Below the pieces are notes generated by a model. That model ran no database searches, had not been told where the DNA came from, and worked only from the letters and a program-made list of their open reading frames with translations. Shown here in pieces: positions 39,185 through 47,262 of a stretch of 64,000 bases of DNA. How positions within the stretch are numbered: the stretch's first letter is position 1; each line of letters begins with the position of its first letter. The stretch covers positions 62,001 through 126,000 of the forward strand of contig CAIQVH010000018.1 in assembly GCA_903875215.1 (NCBI GenBank), written 5' to 3'. Made by a program: the position numbers and the translations under genes. This DNA comes from an uncultured Anaerolineae bacterium. GTDB lineage: Bacteria; Chloroflexota; Anaerolineae; Anaerolineales; Villigracilaceae.

Positions 39185-41170
39185 ATGTTAACCAGCCTCG
39201 AAAAAATCCTGTTTGCCCTAGCAGTCGCCGCCTCGCTCTTCTACACCTGGCAGGGCGTCAAACGCATCCTCGCGAACATCGGCAGCGGAAAAGGCCAGCC
39301 GGATTGGAAACTGGTGGCCCGAAAAGCCTCCGGTGCGATCTATAAATTCCTGACCTTTCAGCCGGTTTTCCGTTTTCGTTTGATTCCCTCTGTTTTACAT
39401 GGGTTCATCGGCTGGGGCTTTCTCGCCTTCCTGCTCATTAACCTGGCCGATTTAATCTACGCCTACACCGGATGGCGCCTGCTCGACCAGACCGGCATTT
39501 TTGGTGACTTGTACCGCCTGCTGGCTGATGTGGCCAATGTGCTCATCCTGGTTGGGATCGTGGCCATGGCAGTGCGACGGTTTTTGCTCAAACCGGCCAC
39601 ACTATCCACCCGCCAGGCAACCCTGCTCGACCCGCAGGCCCGCGCTGGCATCACGCGCGATTCGGCCATCGTGGCGGGGTTTATCTTCCTGCACAACTCG
39701 GCGCGGTTATTGGGAGAATCTTTCAACATTGCCTTAAGCGGCAAAATTGACAGCTGGCAGCCCTTCATTTCAACGGTATCAAAGCTGTGGGTGGGGGTGG
39801 ATCCGGCGCTATTAACTGCCGGGGAGCATCTGGCCTTCTGGCTGTCGATTGGCGCGGTGGTGGCGTTCCTGCCCTATTTCCCGTACAGCAAACACCTGCA
39901 TTTATTCTTCGCGCCGATCAATTTCGCGCTCAAGCCCGAGCGCCGCTCAATGGGCGAGCTGGGTTACATCAACCTCGATGATGAGACGGTTGAGCAGTTT
40001 GGGGCAGCCAAAATCAGCGACCTGGGGTACGAGCAGATTTTAGATAGCTACGCCTGCATCATGTGTTTCCGCTGCCAGGAAGTTTGCCCGGCCTATAACA
40101 CGGGTAAGCGCCTGAGCCCGGCGGCGCTGGAGATCAACAAGCGTTACAACTTCAACCACGGCGGCGGGACGGAGAAAGCGCTGCTGGAGTTGATCCCTGA
40201 GGAAGCGGTGTGGGCCTGCACAAGCTGCGGCGCGTGCGTGGATATTTGCCCGGTGGGCAACGAGCCGATGCGCGATATTTTGGAGATTCGCCGCAACCTG
40301 GCGATGATGGAGAGCGCCTTCCCGAAGCAGTTGGAGACGGCTTTCAGGGGCATGGAACGCAACATGAACCCCTGGAACGTGCCGCAGGCCGACCGGATGA
40401 AGTGGGCGGCCGGCTTGAATGTGCCGACGATTGAGCAAAACCCGGAACCGGAGATTTTGTGGTGGGTGGGCTGCGCGGCGGCGACGGATGCGCGGGCGCA
40501 GAAAACTGCCCAGGCGTTCGCCAAAATCCTGAACGCGGCGGGCGTCAATTATGCGGTGCTGGGCAAAAACGAATCCTGCAGCGGTGATTCGGCGCGGCGC
40601 GCCGGGCGCGAGGATATTTTCTTTGGGCTGGCGATGGGCAACGTGGAGCTGTTGAACGAAATCCAACCGAAGCGGATTGTGACCGCCTGCCCGCACTGCC
40701 TGCACACGTTAAAAAATGAATACCCGGCTTTTGGCGGGCATTACGAGGTGATCCATCACACCCAGTTGATCAATGAACTGGTGGGGGCGGGGAAAATCAA
40801 GCTGGAAGTTACCAGCGAAGAATTAAAGGTCACATTCCACGACCCATGCTACCTGGGCAGGCACAATGGCATCGTCGAGGCGCCGCGCGCGGCATTGCAC
40901 AGCGCCGGGCTGTTGACGGTGGAGATGCCGCGCCACAGCGCCCAATCGTTCTGCTGTGGGGCGGGCGGCGCACAAATGTGGAAGGAAGAAGAAGCGGGCC
41001 AAGCCAAAGTGAACAACGTGCGGTTTGACGAGGCGCGCGCCACCGGCGCGGCGACCGTGGCGGTCGGCTGTCCCTTCTGCCTGACGATGCTGACGGATGC
41101 CTCCAAAGCCGCGGGCGACAGCCTGCAGGTCAAAGATGTGGCCGAAATCGTCGCCGAGAGATTGCATTAA
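39185..41170 (+). CDS. Membrane (Fe-S)-binding oxidoreductase, HdrD/GlpC-type with NarI-like helices
   Basis: A 661-residue fusion. Residues 1-260 hold five or six helices resembling HdrE/NarI-like membrane domains. Two [4Fe-4S] motifs follow: CIMCFRCQEVCP (about 289) and CTSCGACVDICP (about 344). The C-terminal half has two CCG-type domains (NESCSGDSARR, CPHCLHTL, then FCCGAGGAQMW and CPFCLTML), as in HdrB/D, GlpC and GlcF. Such proteins pass electrons between a quinone pool and a soluble dehydrogenase or thiol/disulfide partner. AGGAG precedes the ATG. No dehydrogenase partner lies next to it. Confidence 0.9.
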   Translation: MLTSLEKILFALAVAASLFYTWQGVKRILANIGSGKGQPDWKLVARKASGAIYKFLTFQPVFRFRLIPSVLHGFIGWGFLAFLLINLADLIYAYTGWRLLDQTGIFGDLYRLLADVANVLILVGIVAMAVRRFLLKPATLSTRQATLLDPQARAGITRDSAIVAGFIFLHNSARLLGESFNIALSGKIDSWQPFISTVSKLWVGVDPALLTAGEHLAFWLSIGAVVAFLPYFPYSKHLHLFFAPINFALKPERRSMGELGYINLDDETVEQFGAAKISDLGYEQILDSYACIMCFRCQEVCPAYNTGKRLSPAALEINKRYNFNHGGGTEKALLELIPEEAVWACTSCGACVDICPVGNEPMRDILEIRRNLAMMESAFPKQLETAFRGMERNMNPWNVPQADRMKWAAGLNVPTIEQNPEPEILWWVGCAAATDARAQKTAQAFAKILNAAGVNYAVLGKNESCSGDSARRAGREDIFFGLAMGNVELLNEIQPKRIVTACPHCLHTLKNEYPAFGGHYEVIHHTQLINELVGAGKIKLEVTSEELKVTFHDPCYLGRHNGIVEAPRAALHSAGLLTVEMPRHSAQSFCCGAGGAQMWKEEEAGQAKVNNVRFDEARATGAATVAVGCPFCLTMLTDASKAAGDSLQVKDVAEIVAERLH

Positions 41171-41196
41171 CTTGGCCTTTTCTCTCCAAATGGACA

Positions 41197-41202
41197 TATA
41201 AT
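41197..41202 (+). promoter_or_regulatory. -10 box upstream of the 128-residue secreted protein gene
   Basis: A perfect TATAAT, 33 bases before the ATG. TTGGCC lies upstream but with a 19-base spacer. Confidence 0.45.
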
Positions 41203-41234
41203 ACAGGCAATCTCAACTCAAGAAAGGATCCTCC

Positions 41235-41621
41235 ATGTACAAGCGTCTATTTTTGATAGTTGCGTTAATTTCAATCCTGGGCCTCGCTCTGGCAACGGCT
41301 TTTACCGTCAATCCCCTGCAGATTGACAAACAGGATCGATCTGTAAAAATGACCCTGATGAAGTATATTCCAGGCAAAGGGATCGTTTTCCGCTTCCAGT
41401 TATATGGCCGGTTTACCAGCGCCGAACTGAAAGGCAAGATCCAGCTCACGCGCGGCGGTGATACCCGCAGCCTGTACTGCATCCCCAAGGATAGTTCGGA
41501 CAAGGTGGTGCAATGTACCGCCCAGGCGGCCACAGCCGGTGTGTATGGCGGAGAAGCGGCAGTAGTCACTTTTGCCGGATTCACGTTCCCGATCACGATC
41601 CCGAACACCCCCACACCGTAA
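41235..41621 (+). CDS. Small secreted protein (hypothetical)
   Basis: A 128-residue protein with a signal peptide or N-terminal anchor (LFLIVALISILGLALATAF). The mature part of about 105 residues is beta-rich and basic, with two cysteines (LYCIPKD and VQCTAQ, about 12 apart) that may form a disulfide, and a Pro/Thr-rich end. I do not recognise the family. It has AAAGGAT about 8 bases before the ATG, a TATAAT box upstream and a terminator behind, so it is a single-gene transcript. Neighbours give no clue to function. Confidence 0.65.
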   Translation: MYKRLFLIVALISILGLALATAFTVNPLQIDKQDRSVKMTLMKYIPGKGIVFRFQLYGRFTSAELKGKIQLTRGGDTRSLYCIPKDSSDKVVQCTAQAATAGVYGGEAAVVTFAGFTFPITIPNTPTP

Positions 41622-41635
41622 TCCAACTTCCGATC

Positions 41636-41668
41636 AAAAAGACGGCCCCGCACTGGAGCCGTCTTTTC
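41636..41668 (+). terminator. Terminator between convergent genes
   Basis: Stem AAAAGACGGC / GCCGTCTTTT with an 11-base loop. A runs on the left and T runs on the right make it usable in both directions, between the small secreted protein gene and the convergent EamA transporter gene. Confidence 0.85.
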
Positions 41669-41703
41669 GATTCCGGGCGAATAAACACCCGGCACTGATT
41701 CCT

Positions 41704-42600
41704 TTACTGCAGAAAGAGCAGAGCCACCCCGCCAATCGCAACCAGCGTCCCGGCGACAGACTGCCAGGTGAGTCGTTCCCTGTAAAAAAAACGGCTGATC
41801 GGCAGCATGATGATCGGCGGGAGAGCCATCAACGTGCTGGCCACCCCCACCTCGGCGTGCTGGACAGCCAGCAGCGAGGCGCTGACGCCCAGCACCGGGC
41901 CAAAAAAGGCTCCAAAGAGCGCCCATCGTAACCCGCGCGGATGAGAACGCACAGTCTGCAGGGTCGTCGCGGCCTGGCCTTGCACGGCGGCCACACCCCA
42001 CAGGGCGATCACCGCAGCCAGCATCCGGATCAACGTGGCGGCAAACGGCGAAAAATTGTCGCCCAGGGCCTGCTTGGAGAATACCAGCCCGGCCGCCTGG
42101 CAGGCAGCCGCCAACACTCCAAACAGCACGCCCTTGCGCCAGTCATGCTTGCTGGTGGTACTATCCTCGCCGCGCGAAAACACCACCCACGAGATTCCAA
42201 CCAGTGTGATGACGATACCCGTCAGCTGGAGCACGGTCAGGGTCTCACCGAACAGGCCCCAGGCAATGGCCGCGCCAAAGATCGGCGCCAGGCTGAGCAG
42301 CAGCAGCCCCAGGCGCGGGCCCAGGTGCCGGTAACTGCTGAAGAGAAAGGCGTCACCCAGCGCAAGACCGAGCAGACCCGAGAGTGCCAGCCAGCCCCAG
42401 CGCGCCAGCCCGGCATCGAAAGGGATCGGCCTGGCGTACAAGAAGGTATTAATCAGAATCAACGCCACCAGCGCCAGGACAACGCGCAGCCGGTTGGTTA
42501 CCTGCGCGCCAAACTCACTGGTGGCAGTGCTGAACCCCACGGCAGACATGGTCCAGCAAAAAGAGGTGAACAGGGCGGCAATTTCGCCAATCGGGAGCAT
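41704..42600 (-). CDS. EamA/DMT-family transporter
   Basis: A 298-residue permease with ten predicted helices as two EamA repeats (about 5-140 and 155-295). Family-typical segments include LGLALGDAFLFSSYRHLGPRL in the first half and PRGLRWALFGAFFGPVLGVS in the second, and the end YRERLTWQSVAGTLVAIGGV. Substrates of DMT exporters range from amino acids to metabolites, so none can be named. AAGGA lies 6-7 bases before the ATG. It is the last gene before the convergent terminator and lies downstream of ferritin, separated by a terminator. Confidence 0.9.
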   Translation of the reverse strand: MLPIGEIAALFTSFCWTMSAVGFSTATSEFGAQVTNRLRVVLALVALILINTFLYARPIPFDAGLARWGWLALSGLLGLALGDAFLFSSYRHLGPRLGLLLLSLAPIFGAAIAWGLFGETLTVLQLTGIVITLVGISWVVFSRGEDSTTSKHDWRKGVLFGVLAAACQAAGLVFSKQALGDNFSPFAATLIRMLAAVIALWGVAAVQGQAATTLQTVRSHPRGLRWALFGAFFGPVLGVSASLLAVQHAEVGVASTLMALPPIIMLPISRFFYRERLTWQSVAGTLVAIGGVALLFLQ

Positions 42601-42611
42601 ATCATTCCTTA

Positions 42612-42642
42612 AAAGAAAAATAATCGGGAGCCAAGGCTCCCG
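42612..42642 (-). terminator. Intrinsic terminator of the ferritin gene
   Basis: An 8-bp GC-rich stem CGGGAGCC / GGCTCCCG followed on the minus strand by ATTATTTTTCTTTT, about 70 bases after the ferritin stop. Confidence 0.85.
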
Positions 42643-42714
42643 GGCAGAGTATATCGCAAAACAGCACCGCCCCGGTCATTTTCATGCCGGGGCGGGAAAG
42701 CGGAGGCAGAGGGG

Positions 42715-43209
42715 TTATTCTTTCCCTCGCTTGCGAAGTTGATGATCGAGTTGTAAAACAGCCGTCTCGTGCGCTTCAATGCGCTGCATGCTGGCAATAA
42801 TCTCCGCCGCATTTTTTTCTTCCTCCACCTGCTCATTGATGTACCACTGCAGCAGAATTTGGGTGGGATAATCCTTCTCCTTCAATGCCAGTTCATACAA
42901 GCTGGTAATTGATTGCGTCACCAGCTGCTCATGGGCATAAATCGCCTGGAAAGCCGCCATCGGGCCGGCCCAGCTGGTTTCCGGCGCTGCAATCGCCTTC
43001 AAAGTCACCTGGCCGCCGCGATCGAGCAAATGCCCGAAAAACTTCATGGCATGCTCCTGCTCTTCCGCCGCCTGGGCGCGCACCCAGCTGGCTGCCCCTG
43101 GCAATCCGGTGCTTTCAAAGTAGGCTGCCATCGAAAGGTACAGGTACGCGGAGAACATTTCCTTGTTGATCTGTGCGTTGATTGCCTCTTGCATGGTTTT
43201 ACTGATCAT
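42715..43209 (-). CDS. ftn: Bacterial non-heme ferritin
   Basis: A 164-residue four-helix ferritin that oxidises and stores iron as a 24-subunit cage. Ferroxidase ligands of the FtnA type are present: Glu17, Glu50 and His53 in AAEEQEHAMKFF, with Glu126, Gln127 and Glu130 in the YINEQVEEE segment (B-site and C-site). The start at 43209 has AAAGGAGC 7 bases upstream; the reading frame stays open far upstream, but that extension is antisense to the neighbouring gene. The promoter is TGGAAC-17-TATAAT. No Fur box was recognised. Confidence 0.96.
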   Translation of the reverse strand: MISKTMQEAINAQINKEMFSAYLYLSMAAYFESTGLPGAASWVRAQAAEEQEHAMKFFGHLLDRGGQVTLKAIAAPETSWAGPMAAFQAIYAHEQLVTQSITSLYELALKEKDYPTQILLQWYINEQVEEEKNAAEIIASMQRIEAHETAVLQLDHQLRKRGKE

Positions 43210-43245
43210 AATTCGCTCCTTTACGGGTAAGAGAATGGTAAATTT

Positions 43246-43274
43246 ATTATAGTACAATCTTGCGCCCTGTTCCA
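43246..43274 (-). promoter_or_regulatory. Promoter of the ferritin gene
   Basis: Minus strand: TGGAAC at 43274-43269, a 17-base spacer and perfect TATAAT at 43251-43246. It lies about 37 bases before the ferritin ATG. Confidence 0.65.
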
Positions 43275-43430
43275 GACCAGCCCGGGCAGGTCGCTGCCCC
43301 CGGCTTCCCCCCCCTTGTCCTAAAAATGAAATTTCCGCCTGAATTGTATGTACAATAAATGGGAACCACCGCAGACAGGCTTCCCGTGCCGGAAACCCCC
43401 ACCCTGCCACAAATCTGCCGAGGAAAAACC

Positions 43431-44345
43431 ATGCCCACCTTGAAAGGCGACCCACTCCCCTGGCTTCTGGAAGAAGAAAACCCTTCCATCCGTTACTGGG
43501 CACTGCTAGACCTGCTCGACCGCCCGGCCACCGACCCCGACGTGCAAGCCGCGCGAGCCGCCATCCCGCGCCAACCACTGGTGATTGAGCTGTTTGCCCG
43601 GCAGCATGCCGCAGGCCATTGGGGCGTGGACGAAACCAGACCCTACACCGCCCAAGGTGCCCTGGCCGCGCTGAGTCTGCTCGCCATGCTGGGCGTCCCC
43701 CCCGATTCACGCACCCGCGCCGGCTGCGAATCCTTCCTGAATTTTTGCCAGCACACCAGCGGCGGCTTCTCGATGACCCAAAAACTGCGCAGCGGGATCT
43801 TCCCCTGCACCACAGGCGAACATCTGCCCTTCCTGGTTTACTTTGGGCTGGCAAATGACCCACGGGTGCAAGCCGCCTTTGACTTCCTGATTGAAGACCT
43901 ATCCACCCCCAACCCGCTGGAGTGCGGGCGCTACCAGCACCAGGCCTGCCTGTGGGGCGCAATTTCGGCGCTGAATGGGTTGGCAACACTGCCCGCCGGT
44001 TTGCGCACGGCGCAAACGCAACAGGGGGCGGCGCTCCTGGCTGAATTACTGCTGGCAACAGACTACGATTTTACTGGCGAACACAAACGCTGGCTCAGCT
44101 TCAGCGTCCCCCACGGCTGGAATCTTCTCAGCGCTCTGCGGGCGCTGTCTGCGCACGGCTATGCCGGTGACCCGCGCTTTCTCCGCCTGCTGGAGCGCTT
44201 TTTGGAATGTCAGGACGGGCAGGGGCGTTGGCATTGCGGTGGTGTCTCGCAGACCTGGCCGCTCGAGAAGCGCAACGCGCCAAGCAAATGGGTGACGCTT
44301 GATGCGCTGAGGCTGCTCAAAAACAGCCAATCCTTCCCAAAGTGA
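43431..44345 (+). CDS. Predicted alpha/alpha-toroid protein (prenyltransferase/squalene-oxidase-like repeats), unknown
   Basis: A 304-residue soluble protein I cannot name. Repeats of helical hairpins with small turns occur, for example ARQHAAGHWGVDETRPYTAQ, then LNFCQHTSGGFSM, and the end FLECQDGQGRWHCGG. These recall the QW-like turns of prenyltransferase and squalene-cyclase alpha/alpha barrels. Scattered Cys and His (SGIFPCTTGEH, ECGRYQHQACLWG) could bind a metal. I chose ATG 43431 with GAGGAAA 7 bases upstream rather than 43359. TACAAT at 43351-43356 may be its -10 box. It is a single gene with its own terminator. Confidence 0.7.
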   Translation: MPTLKGDPLPWLLEEENPSIRYWALLDLLDRPATDPDVQAARAAIPRQPLVIELFARQHAAGHWGVDETRPYTAQGALAALSLLAMLGVPPDSRTRAGCESFLNFCQHTSGGFSMTQKLRSGIFPCTTGEHLPFLVYFGLANDPRVQAAFDFLIEDLSTPNPLECGRYQHQACLWGAISALNGLATLPAGLRTAQTQQGAALLAELLLATDYDFTGEHKRWLSFSVPHGWNLLSALRALSAHGYAGDPRFLRLLERFLECQDGQGRWHCGGVSQTWPLEKRNAPSKWVTLDALRLLKNSQSFPK

Positions 44346-44359
44346 ACTTCTGAATCAGC

Positions 44360-44396
44360 AAGACAGGACGCCCAATCACCTGGCGTCCTGTCTTTT
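44360..44396 (+). terminator. Terminator after the toroid-like gene
   Basis: A 13-bp stem AAGACAGGACGCC / GGCGTCCTGTCTT with a 9-base loop and a T run. It ends 17 bases before the convergent PBP-like stop codon. Confidence 0.9.
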
Positions 44397-44412
44397 GCAT
44401 ATGTCGCGGGCT

Positions 44413-47202
44413 TTACTTGACCGTAAACCAGACTTCAAGCGTATTCTGGTTTCCCAGCCGGTCGCGGGCCAGGAGGCGCAGATGATGCCTTCCCGCGCTG
44501 GCCGGCCAGGAAACGGTAAATGGCTCGGCAGTGAAAGATCGCAGCAGGTTGTCATCCAGGTAAACATCCACCTTTTGGAGCGAGAAATTATCCTGAACAT
44601 GCGGCTGGATGATCAGGCGGGGATTTTCGGCTAATGAGATTTCCGCGCCATCAGCGGGGAAATCAAGCTGGAGGTTCGGTGGCTGGTTGTCGACCAGAAC
44701 CTGTGTGCTGAAAGTTTCCACACGCTGGCTGGCATGCACCAGGAGCAATTGCAAGACATACAGGCCATTCAGGCTGCTGGTATCCCAGGCAGCCAGCGTC
44801 CCGCCGGTGACCGGAGCGTGATTTTCGGCGATCATCACCCAGTTGGCCGGGTTGAGGCCCTGCCCGTATTGCAGACGATAATACGAGAAATCATCTGCGC
44901 TGACACTGCCGGTAACGGTGACCTGGCCCTTGAGTTCAGAAAAAATAGCGGGGGAGGTAATGGCAAAGTTGGGATTGATGGCCGGGGCGCGCAGGGTGTC
45001 GTAGGTGTCGGGCGGCGATTCCAGGCCCTGCTCAGCCGCCCAGGCAGCGGCTTCGGGTGGAACCTGCAAATACACGCGAGTCTCGATCAGTTGTGGGGGA
45101 GTGTAAACGGTGGCAAGGTAACCAGTTTCGCGGTTAATGGCATATGAGCGGTACAGCGTATCGGCCTGGACAGGCTGGTAACCGTCAATAAACGTCTCGT
45201 TTACCAGGTTGGGACAGGTGGAGGTTGGCAGCAAGCCGGACGGGTCGCAGACGGTCAGACGCAGGATACCGGGGGGCGTTTGCCAGCTTTCGGGCGGCAC
45301 TGCGCGGCTGGCGGCCTGCATCACGGCTGACCATAAGCCGGCGGCAGGCCGCGCAGATAATTGCGGGCCGCCCAGCCAGACGACGGCCACACGCTGGGGC
45401 GTGTACCCGGCCACCCAGGCTTCTAAGCCAGCCGGGCTGGATGCGGGCTTGACGGCGGCCGGCCGGCCAATTTCATACAGGCCGGCAGCCCCGGAACGAA
45501 TGGCCGCATCGGAGAGCACATCGCTGACGAGGTAGGCAAGCGGCGGGCTGACAACCTGTTCGGCGGCGGGAACGCTCCAATCGGCATATTCGCGCCCATC
45601 GGTGCCGCGCAGGGCCAGCAGGGCTGAATAAGTCAGCGCGCCGCCAGTGGTACTGGATCCAACCAGGGCGCCTTCTGCGGCGAAAATTCCGTAGGCGCGG
45701 GCCAGGTCCAGGACGGTGTAGCGATGCTCAGTGGCGAGTAAATCGGCCAGGTTGGCGGCGGGCAGGTCGAAGCCGAAAGGCCGCAGGGTCTGCTGTACCA
45801 GGCTGGCACCCAGGTCATCAAAAAGCTGGGCGGCGGGAACCGGGTAGTCGTTGGCAAGTGCAACGCGCAGTCGCAGCGGGCCATGAAAAACGCCGTCGAG
45901 GTTGGCCAGAGTGGAGTTTTGGCGAGGGATGTCCCAGACGAGGGTGGCCGGAGACAGGCCGCGGGTGAATCCGGCCAGGTAGACAAAGGGGCTAAGGAGC
46001 GTGCCGGGGCGGTGAGGGGCCAGGTAGCCGGCTTCCAGGCCGTTTTTGGTTTCTCCAACCAAAGCCAGGATCTGCCCGGTGCGCGGATTGATAACGACGG
46101 CGCTGGCGGAGGCTTCGGGAGCGGCGGAGCCGGGCGGCAGTGGGGCCAGGGCGGCAGAGCCTTCACACGGGTCGGAGCTCGTCTCTGCCAGGCGGGCAAG
46201 CTGGGTGCGCATGGCACAGGCGACGCGAGCCTGCATCTCCAGGTCGAGGCTGGTGATCAGGTCCATGCCACCGCGCTCGACGCGGGCGCGGTTGAAGCGG
46301 GTTTCGAGCTGGGCCAGCACAAGGGGGGTGAAGGCCGGGGCCAGGCTGGCGGGCGTCGAATCGGGTTGAAAGATGAGCGGGGTAAAGCGCGCCAGGTTGA
46401 CTTCCTGCGCGCTGACCAGGCCGGAGGTTTCGAGCAGGTCGAGCGCTTGTTGCTGGCGCTGGGTGGCGGCCTGCGGAGCATCGAGCGGATTGATGGCGGG
46501 GGACTGGTTGACGGCAGCCAGCAGGGCAACTTCGGCCAGGTTAAGCCGGGCGGCAGGTTTGCCGAAATAGAGCTGGGCGGCATCTTCGATGCCGTAGGCG
46601 TAGCGACCATACCAGGCTGTGTTGAGATACCACTCGAGGACTTGTTCGCGGCCATAGCGGCTGACAAGCTGGGCGGCGAGGATGCGCTCACGCAAAGCGC
46701 GGCGCAGGCCGGGCGGTTCATCCCAAAGCACCAGGTCGGCGATCAGGGCCTGGGCCAGGGTGGGGTGATCATCGGGATTGGTCAGGCCGGCCAGGGTGTA
46801 GCCGGGATGTTTCCAGAATCCGGGGTCGATCAGCGCTATGGTGGCGGCTTGCAGGCTGGCAGGGAGATGTTCCGGGGCGCCCGGCTGCACGCTTACGTAA
46901 TGGCGCCGCGCATCACGAGTGCCCAACACGGCAATCAGCTGGGTGCCGGTGCGATCATAGAGACGGGTGGGCTGCAGCAGGGGGCCGTTTTCCGGGTCCA
47001 GCAGGGTGGGGATCAGTTCAATGGATGGCAGCCCGGCCGTCAGGGAGGCGTAGAATAATGTCCCGCCGAGGATGAGGCAGGCCGCCAGGATGGATAAGAT
47101 CAAACCGAATCCAACCAGGCTGCCGGTGGTGCGGACACTTTGGCTCTGGCGCTCGAGCATGCGGCGGGCGCGGCGGCGGCGTAAGAGAGGAATTGCCGAC
47201 AT
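44413..47202 (-). CDS. PBP1C-like protein with degenerate glycosyltransferase and transpeptidase sites
   Basis: A 929-residue bifunctional penicillin-binding-protein homologue: an N-terminal membrane helix (about 27-50), GT51-like domain (about 75-260), transpeptidase-like domain (about 300-640) and a C-terminal PBP1C-type beta domain (about 760-860). The overall fold is kept (REQVLEWYLNTAWYGRYAYG, YFGKPAARLNLAEVALLA), but the active sites are not. The GT51 motif EDxxFxxHxG reads I125-D-P-G-F-W-K-H-P-G. The SxxK motif reads T401-L-L-S404, SxN reads D452-Y-P, and KTG reads K585-P-A. It may be a scaffold or regulator rather than an enzyme. A TACAAT box lies 7 bases before the ATG, without Shine-Dalgarno. 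Confidence 0.9.
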   Translation of the reverse strand: MSAIPLLRRRRARRMLERQSQSVRTTGSLVGFGLILSILAACLILGGTLFYASLTAGLPSIELIPTLLDPENGPLLQPTRLYDRTGTQLIAVLGTRDARRHYVSVQPGAPEHLPASLQAATIALIDPGFWKHPGYTLAGLTNPDDHPTLAQALIADLVLWDEPPGLRRALRERILAAQLVSRYGREQVLEWYLNTAWYGRYAYGIEDAAQLYFGKPAARLNLAEVALLAAVNQSPAINPLDAPQAATQRQQQALDLLETSGLVSAQEVNLARFTPLIFQPDSTPASLAPAFTPLVLAQLETRFNRARVERGGMDLITSLDLEMQARVACAMRTQLARLAETSSDPCEGSAALAPLPPGSAAPEASASAVVINPRTGQILALVGETKNGLEAGYLAPHRPGTLLSPFVYLAGFTRGLSPATLVWDIPRQNSTLANLDGVFHGPLRLRVALANDYPVPAAQLFDDLGASLVQQTLRPFGFDLPAANLADLLATEHRYTVLDLARAYGIFAAEGALVGSSTTGGALTYSALLALRGTDGREYADWSVPAAEQVVSPPLAYLVSDVLSDAAIRSGAAGLYEIGRPAAVKPASSPAGLEAWVAGYTPQRVAVVWLGGPQLSARPAAGLWSAVMQAASRAVPPESWQTPPGILRLTVCDPSGLLPTSTCPNLVNETFIDGYQPVQADTLYRSYAINRETGYLATVYTPPQLIETRVYLQVPPEAAAWAAEQGLESPPDTYDTLRAPAINPNFAITSPAIFSELKGQVTVTGSVSADDFSYYRLQYGQGLNPANWVMIAENHAPVTGGTLAAWDTSSLNGLYVLQLLLVHASQRVETFSTQVLVDNQPPNLQLDFPADGAEISLAENPRLIIQPHVQDNFSLQKVDVYLDDNLLRSFTAEPFTVSWPASAGRHHLRLLARDRLGNQNTLEVWFTVK

Positions 47203-47209
47203 GCGGATG

Positions 47210-47215
47210 ATTGTA
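47210..47215 (-). promoter_or_regulatory. Putative -10 box of a leaderless promoter (PBP-like gene)
   Basis: TACAAT on the minus strand, 7 bases before the ATG at 47202; TTCAAC lies 16 bases further upstream. No Shine-Dalgarno is present. Confidence 0.45.
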
Positions 47216-47262
47216 AAGGATTCGCAGGAAAGTTGAAAGGGCTGGAGGGCGCGGCGGGTGGA

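Noticed and set aside
43210-44058. N-terminal extension of the ferritin frame to 44058
   Set aside because: The extra 283 codons are antisense to the toroid-like gene, and the real start at 43209 has AAAGGAGC and a proper promoter.
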